Part shown: positions 16,071 through 24,332 of the stretch, piece after piece
How positions within the stretch are numbered: position 1 is the stretch's first letter
How the letters are laid out: each line of letters opens with the position of its first letter
Source: Gammaproteobacteria bacterium
Lineage (GTDB): Bacteria; Pseudomonadota; Gammaproteobacteria; Xanthomonadales; SZUA-36
Direction: 5' to 3'
Length of the DNA stretch: 32,828 nucleotides
Assembly (NCBI GenBank): GCA_030428105.1
Contig: JAUIBE010000032.1
Location: 1 to 32,828 of the forward strand
Program-made: the position numbers and the translations under genes
Notes under the pieces: model-generated
What the model saw: the letters and a program-made list of their open reading frames with translations, nothing else
Told to the model about the DNA's origin: nothing
Database searches by the model: none

Positions 16071-18179
16071 CTACCGCACGCCGGGGTCCGGCTGGCTGGC
16101 CAGGAGTTTGCGGAACCGTTGCGTGTTGTAACCCATCTCAACAAGGGTGTTGATACTGTGCCGTGCACGCTCTGGCTCGCCTCTTGTTATCGCCAACTCT
16201 GCCTGGACGGAAAGGTAGAACGGGTTGTTCGTGTTTTCCGTATACCCGGTGAGCGTGTTTAAAACGTGGCCGACTGTCTCCTGGCTTTCCACGGGTAGCT
16301 GATCCAGCTGAGGGTGTGCCAGGTAGAAGCTGGCAACTTCTCGGAGTACTCGAATATCGGTATCGCCGCTTCGAACAATTCGCTCCAGCCCCTCTTTAGC
16401 TTGTTGAACACGGTTCGTTTGCTCCAGGTTCATTTCGCCACTCTCGGCCTGGCGTGCAGGAAGGACGCCTAGCGCCAGAAGCCTTCTGGATTCGCGCAGT
16501 GGGTTGTCTGCATATTGGGCGCTCGCGAAGGCCTCAAGCAGTTCGACGACACCGGCTTGCATTGGCTTGCGCGCATCTGACTCCAGTTCAAACAACAACC
16601 AATCCACGGCAGCGTCGCGCGCCCAGAACGACCACAGATCGTTGGTTGGGTCGTGGCTGGTCACCGCAATGAAGTGATCCAGCGCTTCTCCCAGCAAATC
16701 CATGGCGGCTGAGTGATCGCCCAATGCGTGAAGCGCCCAGGCTTCGCCGCGCAGAGTTGAAGCCAGGCGCTGCTGGGCCAGGCGGTTCGCCGGGTCAGAT
16801 TCGAGGATTTGGGAGTAGATGGTTCGTGCTTCGCGACGGGTTGCAGCGGATGTGACCAGGTCGCCGTTGCGCAATTGACTGCGGGAAAGCCAGTCCAGCG
16901 CGCCGGCGAGTTCCTCGCGATAGTAGGGGTCGTCCGGGGCCAGGGCAGCCGCTTGACGGTTCCTTTCAACGCCCTTGCTGGCATGGGTGAGCGCAAGGTC
17001 CAGCCGGCCAGTCTGCTCATACATGCCCGCCAGGTTGCTGTGCCCGTAGCTGACTTCCATGATCCAGTCTGGGTTTTGGGCGTCGAATTTTAATAGCTCC
17101 TGGGAGTGATCCAGGTAGCTTTGAAAGAACGGCTCAGCATCTGCCGGGCTACCAGACTCAAGGTGAACATACCCAACCCAAAACTCGCTTTGTGCAAGGT
17201 CGTAAAGGAAGTCGGGTGTACCAGGGTTCCTCCGATATAGCGCCTGGTTGGTCTCCAGCGCCTTGCTGTGGGTCCTCAGCGCTTGTTCCCACTCCAGCCG
17301 GTCGAAGTAGATTTCGCCAATTGCCCGGTATGCCTTGGCGCGACCCGCCAACGCCTCGTCATCCAGTTCGTCATCGGGAAGCTCTGAGAAGTACTCCTCA
17401 GCCTTTCGCGCTGTTGCGTCGAGGGCGTCCAGTCGTCCGACCTTGCCCAGTTCGCGCTTGAGGTCGCCCAGCATGAACTCCACGAGCGCTTCGGCCTGTT
17501 GCTGGCGGCGCTCGGCATCATCGCGCGCCACCATGGCGGTAAAAGCCAGCACACCAGTCAGCGCCATGCCGGCGAGAGAGGCAGCAGTCACCAGCAGCAG
17601 GTTTCGGTTGCGTCGTTGCTGCTCGCGCTGGCGCAGATCGTCCAGTCCAATCCCCAGCAATCCGGCAATGAGTTTCAGTCGCGCAAGCGGCTTGCCGTCC
17701 TTGCCCGGTCTAACGTCAGCGGCAATGGGCTCAACTGGTTCATCCGACAAGGAGCCATCCGCAGACAGTCGAAATCGAAGTGCCGGTGGAAAGCATTCCT
17801 GTTCATCACCGGAGCCCGGTTCACCGTCAACGACCAGGCAAAAGATATGCGCTTCGCCGTGTAGCTGCTTGAAGCGGAGGATTTCCTGGTTGGCCCACCT
17901 TGAAGCCGCACAGGCTGGCGAGCACACCACGATCAAGGCGCGGGATTGCGCTAGCGACTGGGTGATCTTCTCACCCAAATCCCCGGCGCTCGGCAGCTCT
18001 TCCCGGTCCCTGAAGACAGGCTTGAGTTTTTCCCTCGCACCTGGAATGCGCGCCACCAGCTTGGCTGGAGGGCGGTAGTGTTCGATGCTGCGGTGAACCC
18101 AGGCGGCCCACTTGCTGTCCTGGTGTGAATAGGACAGGAATGCGGCGTACCGCCAGTTTTTCTGCCGAGTCTGGATCAA
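16071..18179 (-). CDS. TIR domain - transmembrane - TPR protein
   Basis: It encodes 702 residues from a TTG at 18179, three bases after the stop of the small upstream gene; no good ribosome site is visible, so translation is probably coupled. Residues about 10-130 are a TIR domain: AAFLSYSHQDSKWAAWVHR, PVFRDREELP and LIVVCSPACAASRWANQEI. Glu99 in NQE sits where TIR NADases keep their catalytic glutamate. A linker (EPIAADVRPGKDGKPLARLK) leads to one membrane helix at about 193-218 and then TPR-like helical repeats to the end. The TIR half therefore faces the cytoplasm and the TPR half lies across the membrane. The layout is shared by a widespread family of unknown role. Signalling or NAD-degrading defence is inference. 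Confidence 0.8.
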   Translation of the reverse strand: MIQTRQKNWRYAAFLSYSHQDSKWAAWVHRSIEHYRPPAKLVARIPGAREKLKPVFRDREELPSAGDLGEKITQSLAQSRALIVVCSPACAASRWANQEILRFKQLHGEAHIFCLVVDGEPGSGDEQECFPPALRFRLSADGSLSDEPVEPIAADVRPGKDGKPLARLKLIAGLLGIGLDDLRQREQQRRNRNLLLVTAASLAGMALTGVLAFTAMVARDDAERRQQQAEALVEFMLGDLKRELGKVGRLDALDATARKAEEYFSELPDDELDDEALAGRAKAYRAIGEIYFDRLEWEQALRTHSKALETNQALYRRNPGTPDFLYDLAQSEFWVGYVHLESGSPADAEPFFQSYLDHSQELLKFDAQNPDWIMEVSYGHSNLAGMYEQTGRLDLALTHASKGVERNRQAAALAPDDPYYREELAGALDWLSRSQLRNGDLVTSAATRREARTIYSQILESDPANRLAQQRLASTLRGEAWALHALGDHSAAMDLLGEALDHFIAVTSHDPTNDLWSFWARDAAVDWLLFELESDARKPMQAGVVELLEAFASAQYADNPLRESRRLLALGVLPARQAESGEMNLEQTNRVQQAKEGLERIVRSGDTDIRVLREVASFYLAHPQLDQLPVESQETVGHVLNTLTGYTENTNNPFYLSVQAELAITRGEPERARHSINTLVEMGYNTQRFRKLLASQPDPGVR

Positions 18180-18182
18180 GCG

Positions 18183-18662
18183 TCAGTTGGCGCCGCCGCT
18201 GTCGCGGATCCGCGGGTCCGATACAGCCGTATAACCGGTAACGGTATCTTCAAAGACCACCTGGTAATCAACAGCCTTATTTTTCTTGTTTTTGTCCTTG
18301 ATGGTGAGGCTCATCGGTTGGGTGCCCTGGGCCATGACGTAACCGCTTTGCTGGTTTGCATCGGGAAAATCGATTTCCTCGTCGTCATCCAGCGCATTTC
18401 CGCCGCCTGAAGGCGGGCCGAACTGGGATTTGTCCTTGTCCTTGAGCGCAACAAAGCTGAGTTTCCAGTTGTCGTCATTGCCGAGCTGGAACGTGATATC
18501 GGCGGTATCGCCTGAGTCCAGGTTGATATCGCCATTTGCGCTGACCGAAGTTGTGCAGGTTTTCGAAATGACCTGGTCGGTAGTCGCGGCAATGGTTGCC
18601 GAGGTCATATGTGCAGTGTTGTTAATGACCAGGTAGTTGAGGGTGATAGTGAAATTGGCCAC
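18183..18662 (-). CDS. Small beta-rich protein of unknown family upstream of the TIR gene
   Basis: It encodes 159 residues from GTG 18662, chosen because AAGGAG lies seven bases upstream; an in-frame ATG at 18728 has no such site. It has no signal peptide. The chain reads as alternating beta strands (FTITLNYLVINN, ADITFQLG, WKLSFVALKD, MSLTIKDKNKK, VDYQVVFED) with an acidic loop (ALDDDEEIDFPD), suggesting an Ig-like or jelly-roll sandwich. It ends in TAVSDPRIRDSGGAN. I do not recognise the family. Parts are AT-rich: 23 of 60 bases in 18241-18300 are G or C, against 45 of 60 in 14521-14580, suggesting horizontal origin. It is tightly linked to the TIR-TPR gene, which starts three bases after its stop. 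Confidence 0.7.
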   Translation of the reverse strand: MANFTITLNYLVINNTAHMTSATIAATTDQVISKTCTTSVSANGDINLDSGDTADITFQLGNDDNWKLSFVALKDKDKSQFGPPSGGGNALDDDEEIDFPDANQQSGYVMAQGTQPMSLTIKDKNKKNKAVDYQVVFEDTVTGYTAVSDPRIRDSGGAN

Positions 18663-18867
18663 GACCAGTCTCCTTGAGAAGTGAGTCACGCGAAAACGAT
18701 GAATCCAACGAACCTGAAGTATAGTCAAAGGCTTGGGGGATTTGGGTCATGGGTACGAAACCTGCTTTTGCTCCTCGCAGAGTATTGCCATAAACTCGCA
18801 AGACAGTGGTTCGAGGTAGTGCGTTCGCGCTCACCGGGTGGCCACACTTTCCAAGGCAACGATCACG

Positions 18868-18885
18868 GACCGGCGCGTGCCGGTC
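18868..18885 (+). promoter_or_regulatory. Leader hairpin before the lipoprotein gene
   Basis: GACCGGC-GCGT-GCCGGTC is a perfect seven-base-pair stem with a four-base loop. It is followed by GTTTAAGGGGGAAACAATG, so the stem stands just before the ribosome site. It could stabilise the leader, attenuate transcription or end an upstream transcript; the T-run is too short for a standard terminator. Confidence 0.4.
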
Positions 18886-18901
18886 GTTTAAGGGGGAAAC
18901 A

Positions 18902-19423
18902 ATGAAACTAATTCCTGTGTTGTGCGTGTGCGCGATGGCGCTTTCTCTGGCTTCCTGTGGTGGAAACGAAGCGCCTGAAGAGGCAGCCAATGCGGCAGTT
19001 GCAGATAGCCCGGATTCATCCGCTGGCAGTGGCAGCGCCAGCGAGGCACTGGAAAAACTGGGCGACAAGAAAATGGTTGTTCAGCAGCAGGGTGGCGCCA
19101 CCATCGGTTCCAACGTGGATTTGCCTGAAGGGTTTCCAGGCGACATTACGTTGCCGGCGGACCTGAATGTCATGTCCACCAGCACACCGATGCCAAACAT
19201 GCAGATGGTTATGGGCATTTCCCCCAGCGCGCCGTCCGAGGTGGCTGCAGAGTTGCGTGCCTCGATGGCCGAAGCTGGATGGACCGAGGCGGCCTTCCAG
19301 GAGATGACGCCACAGATGACGCGCATCGATTTTGAGAAAGACGACCGCATGGCCAACGTGACGGTGACGCTCAACGGTGACACCAGCGCCGTCCAACTGA
19401 TGACCGGGCCGAAACTCCGATGA
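18902..19423 (+). CDS. Predicted lipoprotein of unknown function
   Basis: It encodes 173 residues from ATG 18902, with AGGGGG about six bases upstream; the in-frame ATG at 18806 lies before the leader hairpin. The N-terminus is KLIPVLCVCAMALSLAS followed by the lipobox cysteine (LAS-C), so it should be lipid-anchored. An Ala/Glu/Ser-rich linker (about residues 22-55) is followed by a small alpha/beta domain: VDLPEGFPGDITLPADLNVM, VAAELRASMAEAGW and a final strand pair. This resembles small periplasmic lipoproteins that others have only named hypothetical. The next gene overlaps its stop (ATGA), so the two are translated together. It diverges from the TIR module, with 239 bases between. Confidence 0.78.
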   Translation: MKLIPVLCVCAMALSLASCGGNEAPEEAANAAVADSPDSSAGSGSASEALEKLGDKKMVVQQQGGATIGSNVDLPEGFPGDITLPADLNVMSTSTPMPNMQMVMGISPSAPSEVAAELRASMAEAGWTEAAFQEMTPQMTRIDFEKDDRMANVTVTLNGDTSAVQLMTGPKLR

Positions 19424-19971
19424 GGCGCGCCGGGCTGATCTTGTTGCTCGGATTCATGGCAACCACCGGCGCTGAAGCGCAAACCGCTTCCGGCCCGCCG
19501 GTCGAAATGAACGGGGCCTGGCATATCTGGTGCGAGCGTACCCACAATGACAGCGGTACGGACTCGGTGGTTTACAACGATGGCTTCCAGGTTTTTGGCT
19601 ACTTCTCGGTCAAAGGCGAGTCCGGGTCGTATCCAGCAAGCAGGAACACATGCTATGTGCGCAACGTTGACGCGCGTGGACGTGCACTGCGCATCGTCGA
19701 GGTTTACCCAACCGGCGAGCCGTCATCGGAGACGGGGTGTAACACCAGCTATGTTGGCAAGATTGGCGCCAGCACGGCGGTTGGCGCGGGTGGTGGCTAT
19801 AGCGAGCCAGGCGATACCTGGTCGTTCAATGTGAATATCCTGAAAAATGCCCCCTGCGCCAAACCCATGCTGTGGATGGATCCGGGCGTTGTTAATGGCT
19901 ACATCCGCTTCAAGGAACAGTTCGGGGAGAACGAGTTCACTTTGCCAGTGAGTTTTATCGCCCGTCCCTAG
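19420..19971 (+). CDS. Secreted protein of unknown function
   Basis: It encodes 183 residues. ATG 19420 overlaps the stop of the lipoprotein gene. Residues 1-21 are a signal peptide (LILLLGFMATTGAEA). The mature part is beta-rich with four cysteines (WCER, NTCYV, TGCNTSYV, APCAKP), likely forming disulfides in the periplasm. It ends with a strand NEFTLPVSFIARP. I recognise no family. Co-translation with the lipoprotein suggests that the two act together in the envelope. Confidence 0.75.
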   Translation: MRRAGLILLLGFMATTGAEAQTASGPPVEMNGAWHIWCERTHNDSGTDSVVYNDGFQVFGYFSVKGESGSYPASRNTCYVRNVDARGRALRIVEVYPTGEPSSETGCNTSYVGKIGASTAVGAGGGYSEPGDTWSFNVNILKNAPCAKPMLWMDPGVVNGYIRFKEQFGENEFTLPVSFIARP

Positions 19972-20032
19972 CCGCCTGGCGGGACGCTCGGGGGTCGGTT
20001 GATAAGCGCTCACCCAGGCTCGGCAGAACGTC

Positions 20033-20038
20033 TATAAT
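20033..20038 (+). promoter_or_regulatory. Candidate -10 box for rdgC
   Basis: TATAAT lies 34 bases before ATG 20073. A TTGATA at 19999-20004 is 28 bases away, too far for a normal -35 box. Confidence 0.3.
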
Positions 20039-20072
20039 CCCCCGCCTTGGCGAAACCGCAGGCGAGTTGTAG

Positions 20073-20966
20073 ATGTTCCGAAATATCCGTTTTTACCGCG
20101 TTCACGGCAACTGGCCGGAGAGCGAACAGGACCTGAGTGAAAAGCTCGCGGGCGTTGAGTTCTCGCCCTGTGGCAAGTTCGCGGAGCGCAGCGCGGGTTG
20201 GGAAGCGCCCAGTGGCCGGGAGGACGACCTGTTTTGCCGTCACCTGGCAGGCGCCGATCTGCTGCAGTTGCGCACCCAGTCGCGGGTTTTGCCCGCCGCC
20301 GCCGTCAAGGAAGCGCTGGAGGGGCGGGTCAAGGAGTTTCGCGAACGCACCAACCTGGAGCCCTCGCCCGGCGAAATTCGCAAGCTCAAGGCGCAAACGC
20401 GCGATGAACTGATGTCCAGCGCCTTGCTGAAATCCGACCGCACCCAGGGCTTTTTCCTTCACAAGGAAGGCGTGCTTGGCGTTGATGCGGCCACTCCGGC
20501 AGCCGCGGAGTGGTTTTTAGAGCACCTGCGCAAGGCGCTGGGGCAGCTGAACGCCGTTCCGCTGACATTCGCCGAGGAGCCGCTGGCCCTGTTGAACCGG
20601 CTGTTCATGGGCAAGCGGGTGGCCCGCTTCCAGGTAGGCCGCGAATGCCGCATGCAGGAATCGTCCGATACCCGCTCGGTGGTCACCTGGCGCGAACTGG
20701 ACCTGGAAGAATTCAACGTGCGCCAGCACCTGAACGAAGGCCTCAGGCTTACCCACCTGGGACTGGTTTATGACGATAGCGCCACCTTTCTGCTGAGCGC
20801 CGATGGCATTGTCAGTAAATTCAAGTTTTTTGAAGGCAGTGCGGCTGATGTCACCGACGACGAAGACCCGCTGGCGCGCCAGGACACCGAGTTCGTGTTG
20901 CTGACCGGCACTGTTCAACGCCTGCTTGATGATCTTTCCCGGGAGCTGGGGGGAGTTGGCAAGTAG
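20073..20966 (+). CDS. rdgC: Recombination-associated protein RdgC
   Basis: It encodes 297 residues, the usual length. RdgC is a cytoplasmic, ring-shaped dimer that binds double-stranded DNA without sequence preference and restrains RecA in beta- and gammaproteobacteria. Family features run along the whole chain: MFRNIRFYRVHG at the start, FSPCGKFAERSAGWEAP, ADLLQLRTQSRVLPAAAVKE, ALLKSDRTQGFF, TFAEEPLALLNRLF and GLRLTHLGLVYDDSATFLL. The ribosome site is weak (GAG about nine bases upstream). The gene stands alone and converges with the Cys-rich secreted protein gene. Confidence 0.95.
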   Translation: MFRNIRFYRVHGNWPESEQDLSEKLAGVEFSPCGKFAERSAGWEAPSGREDDLFCRHLAGADLLQLRTQSRVLPAAAVKEALEGRVKEFRERTNLEPSPGEIRKLKAQTRDELMSSALLKSDRTQGFFLHKEGVLGVDAATPAAAEWFLEHLRKALGQLNAVPLTFAEEPLALLNRLFMGKRVARFQVGRECRMQESSDTRSVVTWRELDLEEFNVRQHLNEGLRLTHLGLVYDDSATFLLSADGIVSKFKFFEGSAADVTDDEDPLARQDTEFVLLTGTVQRLLDDLSRELGGVGK

Positions 20967-21029
20967 GTGGTAATAACCACTAGAGGGCAACATTCCTAAA
21001 CCCGGGGCCGGAAAGGGCCTTCTTGATGC

Positions 21030-21620
21030 TCAGTCGCGCAGCGGCGAGGTGGAGATTTGCCGGCTCTGGCTTTCTGGCTCACCACAGGCGGCGGGATGCG
21101 CTTCATCGGCGATACAGGCGAAAACGATCCATTCCGGTTCGGCAGGCAGCGTCGAAAGGGGCCGAACGGGTACGGGGCCAAGCTGGTGCGCGCCGGGGGT
21201 GAGTGCATGCCCATCAATCGAACGGATGCAGTGTGAATTAGGCGGGCCCGGACGGGTCCAGCACCGTCCGGCCGATTCATTCGCGCTTCGCCAAACGCAA
21301 TACCCATAGAACGACTGGAGCTGCGGGTCACTCGACTTGTCGATTGCGGCTGGGCTGTTGCAGTCGGCTGAGCTTGCGCAGCTTGCGAGACCAATGCCGT
21401 ACTCCACCAGGTCTGCGAGCAGGCAGCCGCCGCCCATGCGCGGAGCAGCATCGGCCGGAGTGTCCGCCGGCGCGTGGACATAGATATCGCCAACCACCTG
21501 GGTCGGCTCGCCATCGACCCTCTTGGCCGATCGTGCCTCGACCCGCCAGTCCTCGGCGTGAGTCGCATGTGTCGCCGCTAACCCCCCAGCCAGCGCAAGT
21601 GCAAAACGAAGCTTTCTCAT
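21030..21620 (-). CDS. Secreted Cys-rich protein of unknown function
   Basis: It encodes 196 residues. ATG 21620 overlaps the stop of the TPR regulator gene, so translation is probably coupled. Residues 1-22 form a signal peptide (FALALAGGLAATHATHA). The mature chain contains about eight cysteines (GGGCLLAD, ASCASSADCNSP, GYCVWR, GRCWTR, SHCIRS, FACIAD, AACGEP), suggesting a disulfide-stabilised periplasmic or secreted domain. I recognise no family. Coupling to a membrane-bound regulator hints that it may be part of that regulator's sensing circuit, which is only inference. Confidence 0.72.
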   Translation of the reverse strand: MRKLRFALALAGGLAATHATHAEDWRVEARSAKRVDGEPTQVVGDIYVHAPADTPADAAPRMGGGCLLADLVEYGIGLASCASSADCNSPAAIDKSSDPQLQSFYGYCVWRSANESAGRCWTRPGPPNSHCIRSIDGHALTPGAHQLGPVPVRPLSTLPAEPEWIVFACIADEAHPAACGEPESQSRQISTSPLRD

Positions 21621-23581
21621 TCGAATTCGCCTGGCGGGTTCATCCGTTTGAGAAGCTTTTGAAATCTGGGCTCGTCATGCAGCGGGCCCCAGGCGCCGTT
21701 AAGAATGAATACCAGCTTGGGGTCACGAACCTCCAGCGCCCGCTCCAGCATCGCCAGTGCTGACTCGAAGTCGCCCATCGCTCCGTGCGCGACGGCCAGG
21801 TCGTAGGGTGGCACGAAGCGCTGCTGCGCCAGTTCCAGCAAGCCAGAAAACTCGGCTTCGGCTTCCGTCGTTCGGCCAGTCAGTAGCAGGATGCCAATTT
21901 CGTTGGCGATGATCCAGGTTCCGCCCTCGGTCATGGCCTTGGCCTGGGCCAGTTCTTCGAGCGCGTCCTCTACCCTTCCATTGGCGTAGTAGGCGCCGGC
22001 CAGGCTGACGCGAAACAACCACATGTTCTCGCCGACCTCGCGCGCCGTTTCGAGGTAGCGCAGGGCCTCCTCGAATTTTCCCGCGCCCATCAGGAAGCCG
22101 CCCTCAAGCGCTGCGGCGGCCATGTAGTTGGGGCTTAACTCACGCGCCCGGCGGACCGCGATTGTGGCTTCCTCGAAGCGCCCGGTGGTCGAAAGCAGGT
22201 GTGCATAGCCAAGGTGGCTTTCGGTGTCGTTCGGGTTCAGCTCGATGGCGCGCTTGAAGTACGCTTCCGACGCGGCCCAGTCCCAGTCAAACCAATGGGC
22301 AATCCAGCCAAGCATGGCGTGTGCCTCGGCCGAGTTGGGGTCGAGTTCAAGCGCACGACGCGCCGCCTCGGTGGCGCGTGGATAGTAATCCAGCGCTGGC
22401 ATTTCGCCGGCGATCGGGCTGCGAAACTGAGCGTTCGCCAGGCCAAGCCAGGCGAGCAGGTAGCCAGGGTCCAACTCCACCGCTGCGGAAAAGTGCTGCA
22501 CCGAAGCACGCAAGTCTCGCGGTGTCAGCCGGGCGAGGTGGTAGCGGGCCTGAATGTAGTGTTCGTAGGCTGCGGGGTTTGCGGTGCCGCCCTGTGCCAC
22601 ATGGCGGCGCTCCTCCTGTCCAAACTTCAATGCCAGGGCGTTGGCGATGCGCGTGCAGATCTCGTCCTGGACGGCAAAAATGTCATCAAAGGAACCACTC
22701 ATGGTTTCGGCCCAGAGTGCCGAGCCATCGGCCACACGCAGCAAGCGCGCGGTTACGCGGATGGTTTCGCCAGATCGCTGGATGCTGCCATCCACCACCG
22801 CCTGCACGCCCAGCTGGCGGCCGGCTTGTAGCACGTCCCGCTCAAGATCGCCGTAGCGGCGTACCGAGCTCATCGGCCTGACCACCAGGCCGTCTATGGC
22901 GCTCATCCGGCTAATCAGCGTATCGGCCATGCCCAGCTCAAGCACTGCGTTGCGGTCGTTTTCGGCAAGGGGAAGAAACGGAAGCACGGCAACCGTCTCG
23001 GCATGCGGAACGGCAAGCGGCGCATGGCTGGCTTTTTGCCAGGCAAACCAGGCCCAGAATGCCGCGGCGAGCAAGACCAGAGCGAGCCCGGCGAGCCACG
23101 CTTGCCTGGCTTTGCGCGTCCCCGTGGGTGGTGGCGTGGTGATGGGTTGCTCTAAGGCCACATCGATGGGCACCACTTTCGCCAGGCGCCTGACCTGTCG
23201 ATTGAGGATGTAGCCACGCTTGGGCACGGTGGTTACGAGGTTGCGGTATTCCGCGCTGCCACCGGCGCTTAGTAGTTGTTGGCGGAGTTGGTAGACACAC
23301 TGGGTGAGGGCATCGTCATAAACATCCCCGCCCGGCCAGATCTCGTCCAGGAGTTGTTGGCGGGTAACCAGTTCGCCTGAATGGAGAGCGAGCAACTCGA
23401 GCACCGCCATGACGCGGGGTTCGAGGCGAACTTCACAGCTTGGCCCCGTAACGCGGCCAGTCGCCGGCATGACGATCAAGTCCTCCAGGCGAAACGGCTG
23501 CGAACCAGGACGTGGAATGGCGCTCACAGCGCGAATATTGCGCCTATTCCTGGGAATTTTCACCAAAAATATTAGCCCCAT
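21617..23581 (-). CDS. Membrane-anchored winged-helix / TPR transcriptional regulator (CadC-like layout)
   Basis: It encodes 654 residues from ATG 23581; a GTG at 23527 is an alternative, and neither has a clear ribosome site. Residues about 30-128 form an OmpR/CadC-type winged helix: VRLEPRVMAVLELLALHSGE, LVTRQQLLDEIWPG, QCVYQLRQQL and VPKRGYIL. One membrane helix lies at 161-181. A TolB-N-like domain follows (VAVLPFLPLAEN, DGSIQRSGETIRVTARLLRV), then TPR repeats from about 340 to 640. The DNA-binding half is in the cytoplasm and the TPR half is outside the membrane. Such proteins read an envelope signal, but the target here is unknown. The gene overlaps the Cys-rich secreted protein gene. 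Confidence 0.87.
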   Translation of the reverse strand: MGLIFLVKIPRNRRNIRAVSAIPRPGSQPFRLEDLIVMPATGRVTGPSCEVRLEPRVMAVLELLALHSGELVTRQQLLDEIWPGGDVYDDALTQCVYQLRQQLLSAGGSAEYRNLVTTVPKRGYILNRQVRRLAKVVPIDVALEQPITTPPPTGTRKARQAWLAGLALVLLAAAFWAWFAWQKASHAPLAVPHAETVAVLPFLPLAENDRNAVLELGMADTLISRMSAIDGLVVRPMSSVRRYGDLERDVLQAGRQLGVQAVVDGSIQRSGETIRVTARLLRVADGSALWAETMSGSFDDIFAVQDEICTRIANALALKFGQEERRHVAQGGTANPAAYEHYIQARYHLARLTPRDLRASVQHFSAAVELDPGYLLAWLGLANAQFRSPIAGEMPALDYYPRATEAARRALELDPNSAEAHAMLGWIAHWFDWDWAASEAYFKRAIELNPNDTESHLGYAHLLSTTGRFEEATIAVRRARELSPNYMAAAALEGGFLMGAGKFEEALRYLETAREVGENMWLFRVSLAGAYYANGRVEDALEELAQAKAMTEGGTWIIANEIGILLLTGRTTEAEAEFSGLLELAQQRFVPPYDLAVAHGAMGDFESALAMLERALEVRDPKLVFILNGAWGPLHDEPRFQKLLKRMNPPGEFE

Positions 23582-23683
23582 GCGGGGGTGTAAGTCGCTG
23601 AAATAAAGGCTGTAATTTTGCTCCTGCTCGTGGGGTGCTGGAGAACCCTATGGGCGAGCTTGATGTGAGGCCGCAGATAGTGA

Positions 23684-23714
23684 AGAAAGAGAGCCCGCAG
23701 CCGGCGCCGCGGGC
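23684..23714 (-). terminator. Probable rho-independent terminator after the lipocalin-like gene
   Basis: Read on the minus strand, GCCCGC (23714-23709) pairs with GCGGGC (23698-23693) across a ten-base GC-rich loop. TCTCTTTCTTC follows. It begins 11 bases after the stop at 23726. Confidence 0.5.
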
Positions 23715-23725
23715 CCTCATGGGAA

Positions 23726-24229
23726 CTATGGTTGTCCGCTTACCCGTGTGCCGATAAACGAGGGACAACTCGAGAATTGATAGTTGCCGCCCAGGTCGTA
23801 AAAGTCGGCCACGCCTGAACCGAAGTACTCGGTACCTGCCTGGTTGATGGTGATTTCATTGCGGATCACCGTCGACCCAACCGGGGCTCCCGTGGGATCA
23901 AAGCGGTAAAACTTCACTACCTGGCGGTAGTCATTGCGCCTCACATGGTCCCAAACCGCCAGGTGGGCTGAGAGCGAGGCCGGGTTGGTTGCTGGAACCA
24001 CGTGGCCTGTTCCGCCCATGTGGTACTGGTGCATGGCCTTGAAGGCGCCGGCCGGATCTCCCGTTATGCAGTTCTCAATTGCCACGTCCACCTCCCAAAG
24101 CCCAACGATCTTGTTGGGGCCGAAGAAGGTCTTGAGCTGGGGCGCGTCAGCCGCCACAACGCTGCCCTGTGCCACCAGCGAGAAAGCCAGTACTCCAATG
24201 GCGATGCCAGAAACTCGCTTGATTATCAT
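23726..24229 (-). CDS. Secreted lipocalin-like beta-barrel protein
   Basis: It encodes 167 residues from ATG 24229, with GGAGGA about eight bases upstream; the in-frame ATG at 24316 would add 29 residues and mask the signal peptide (GIAIGVLAFSLVAQGSVVAA). The mature chain begins near GLWEVDVAIENC, a GxW lipocalin-like opening. AMHQYHMGGTGHVVPATNPA, VWDHVRRNDYRQVVKFYRFD and VIRNEITINQAGTEYFGSG follow, a pattern seen in many small secreted bacterial proteins of unknown role. Two cysteines (ENC and SSC) could link the first and last strands. The start region overlaps a 14-base direct repeat. Confidence 0.78.
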   Translation of the reverse strand: MIIKRVSGIAIGVLAFSLVAQGSVVAADAPQLKTFFGPNKIVGLWEVDVAIENCITGDPAGAFKAMHQYHMGGTGHVVPATNPASLSAHLAVWDHVRRNDYRQVVKFYRFDPTGAPVGSTVIRNEITINQAGTEYFGSGVADFYDLGGNYQFSSCPSFIGTRVSGQP

Positions 24230-24239
24230 TGGTAAATCC

Positions 24240-24273
24240 TCCGATTGGTCCGGTTCCGGTCCGATTGGTCCGG
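24240..24273. repeat. 14-bp direct repeat with 20-bp period over the start region
   Basis: TCCGATTGGTCCGG occurs at 24240-24253 and again at 24260-24273. A third, shorter ATTGGT lies at 24228-24233 over the start codon. The first copy overlaps the ribosome site of the lipocalin-like gene. The 20-base period is close to two turns of DNA. Confidence 0.7.
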
Positions 24274-24316
24274 CAACCCCGGTGGTCGAAGTCTTCACCT
24301 GTGGATCGTGAAGCAC

Positions 24317-24332
24317 CTGAGGAAAGCCTCAG
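24317..24332. other. Small hairpin between S9 peptidase and lipocalin-like genes
   Basis: CTGAGG-AAAG-CCTCAG is a perfect six-base-pair stem. On the minus strand, which both neighbours use, no T-run follows, so it may be a leader structure rather than a terminator. Confidence 0.35.

Noticed and set aside
16071-18662. Thoeris or CBASS system suggested by the TIR domain
   Set aside because: No ThsA-like effector, SMODS-type cyclase or other known partner lies alongside. The architecture is instead TIR, membrane helix and TPR.
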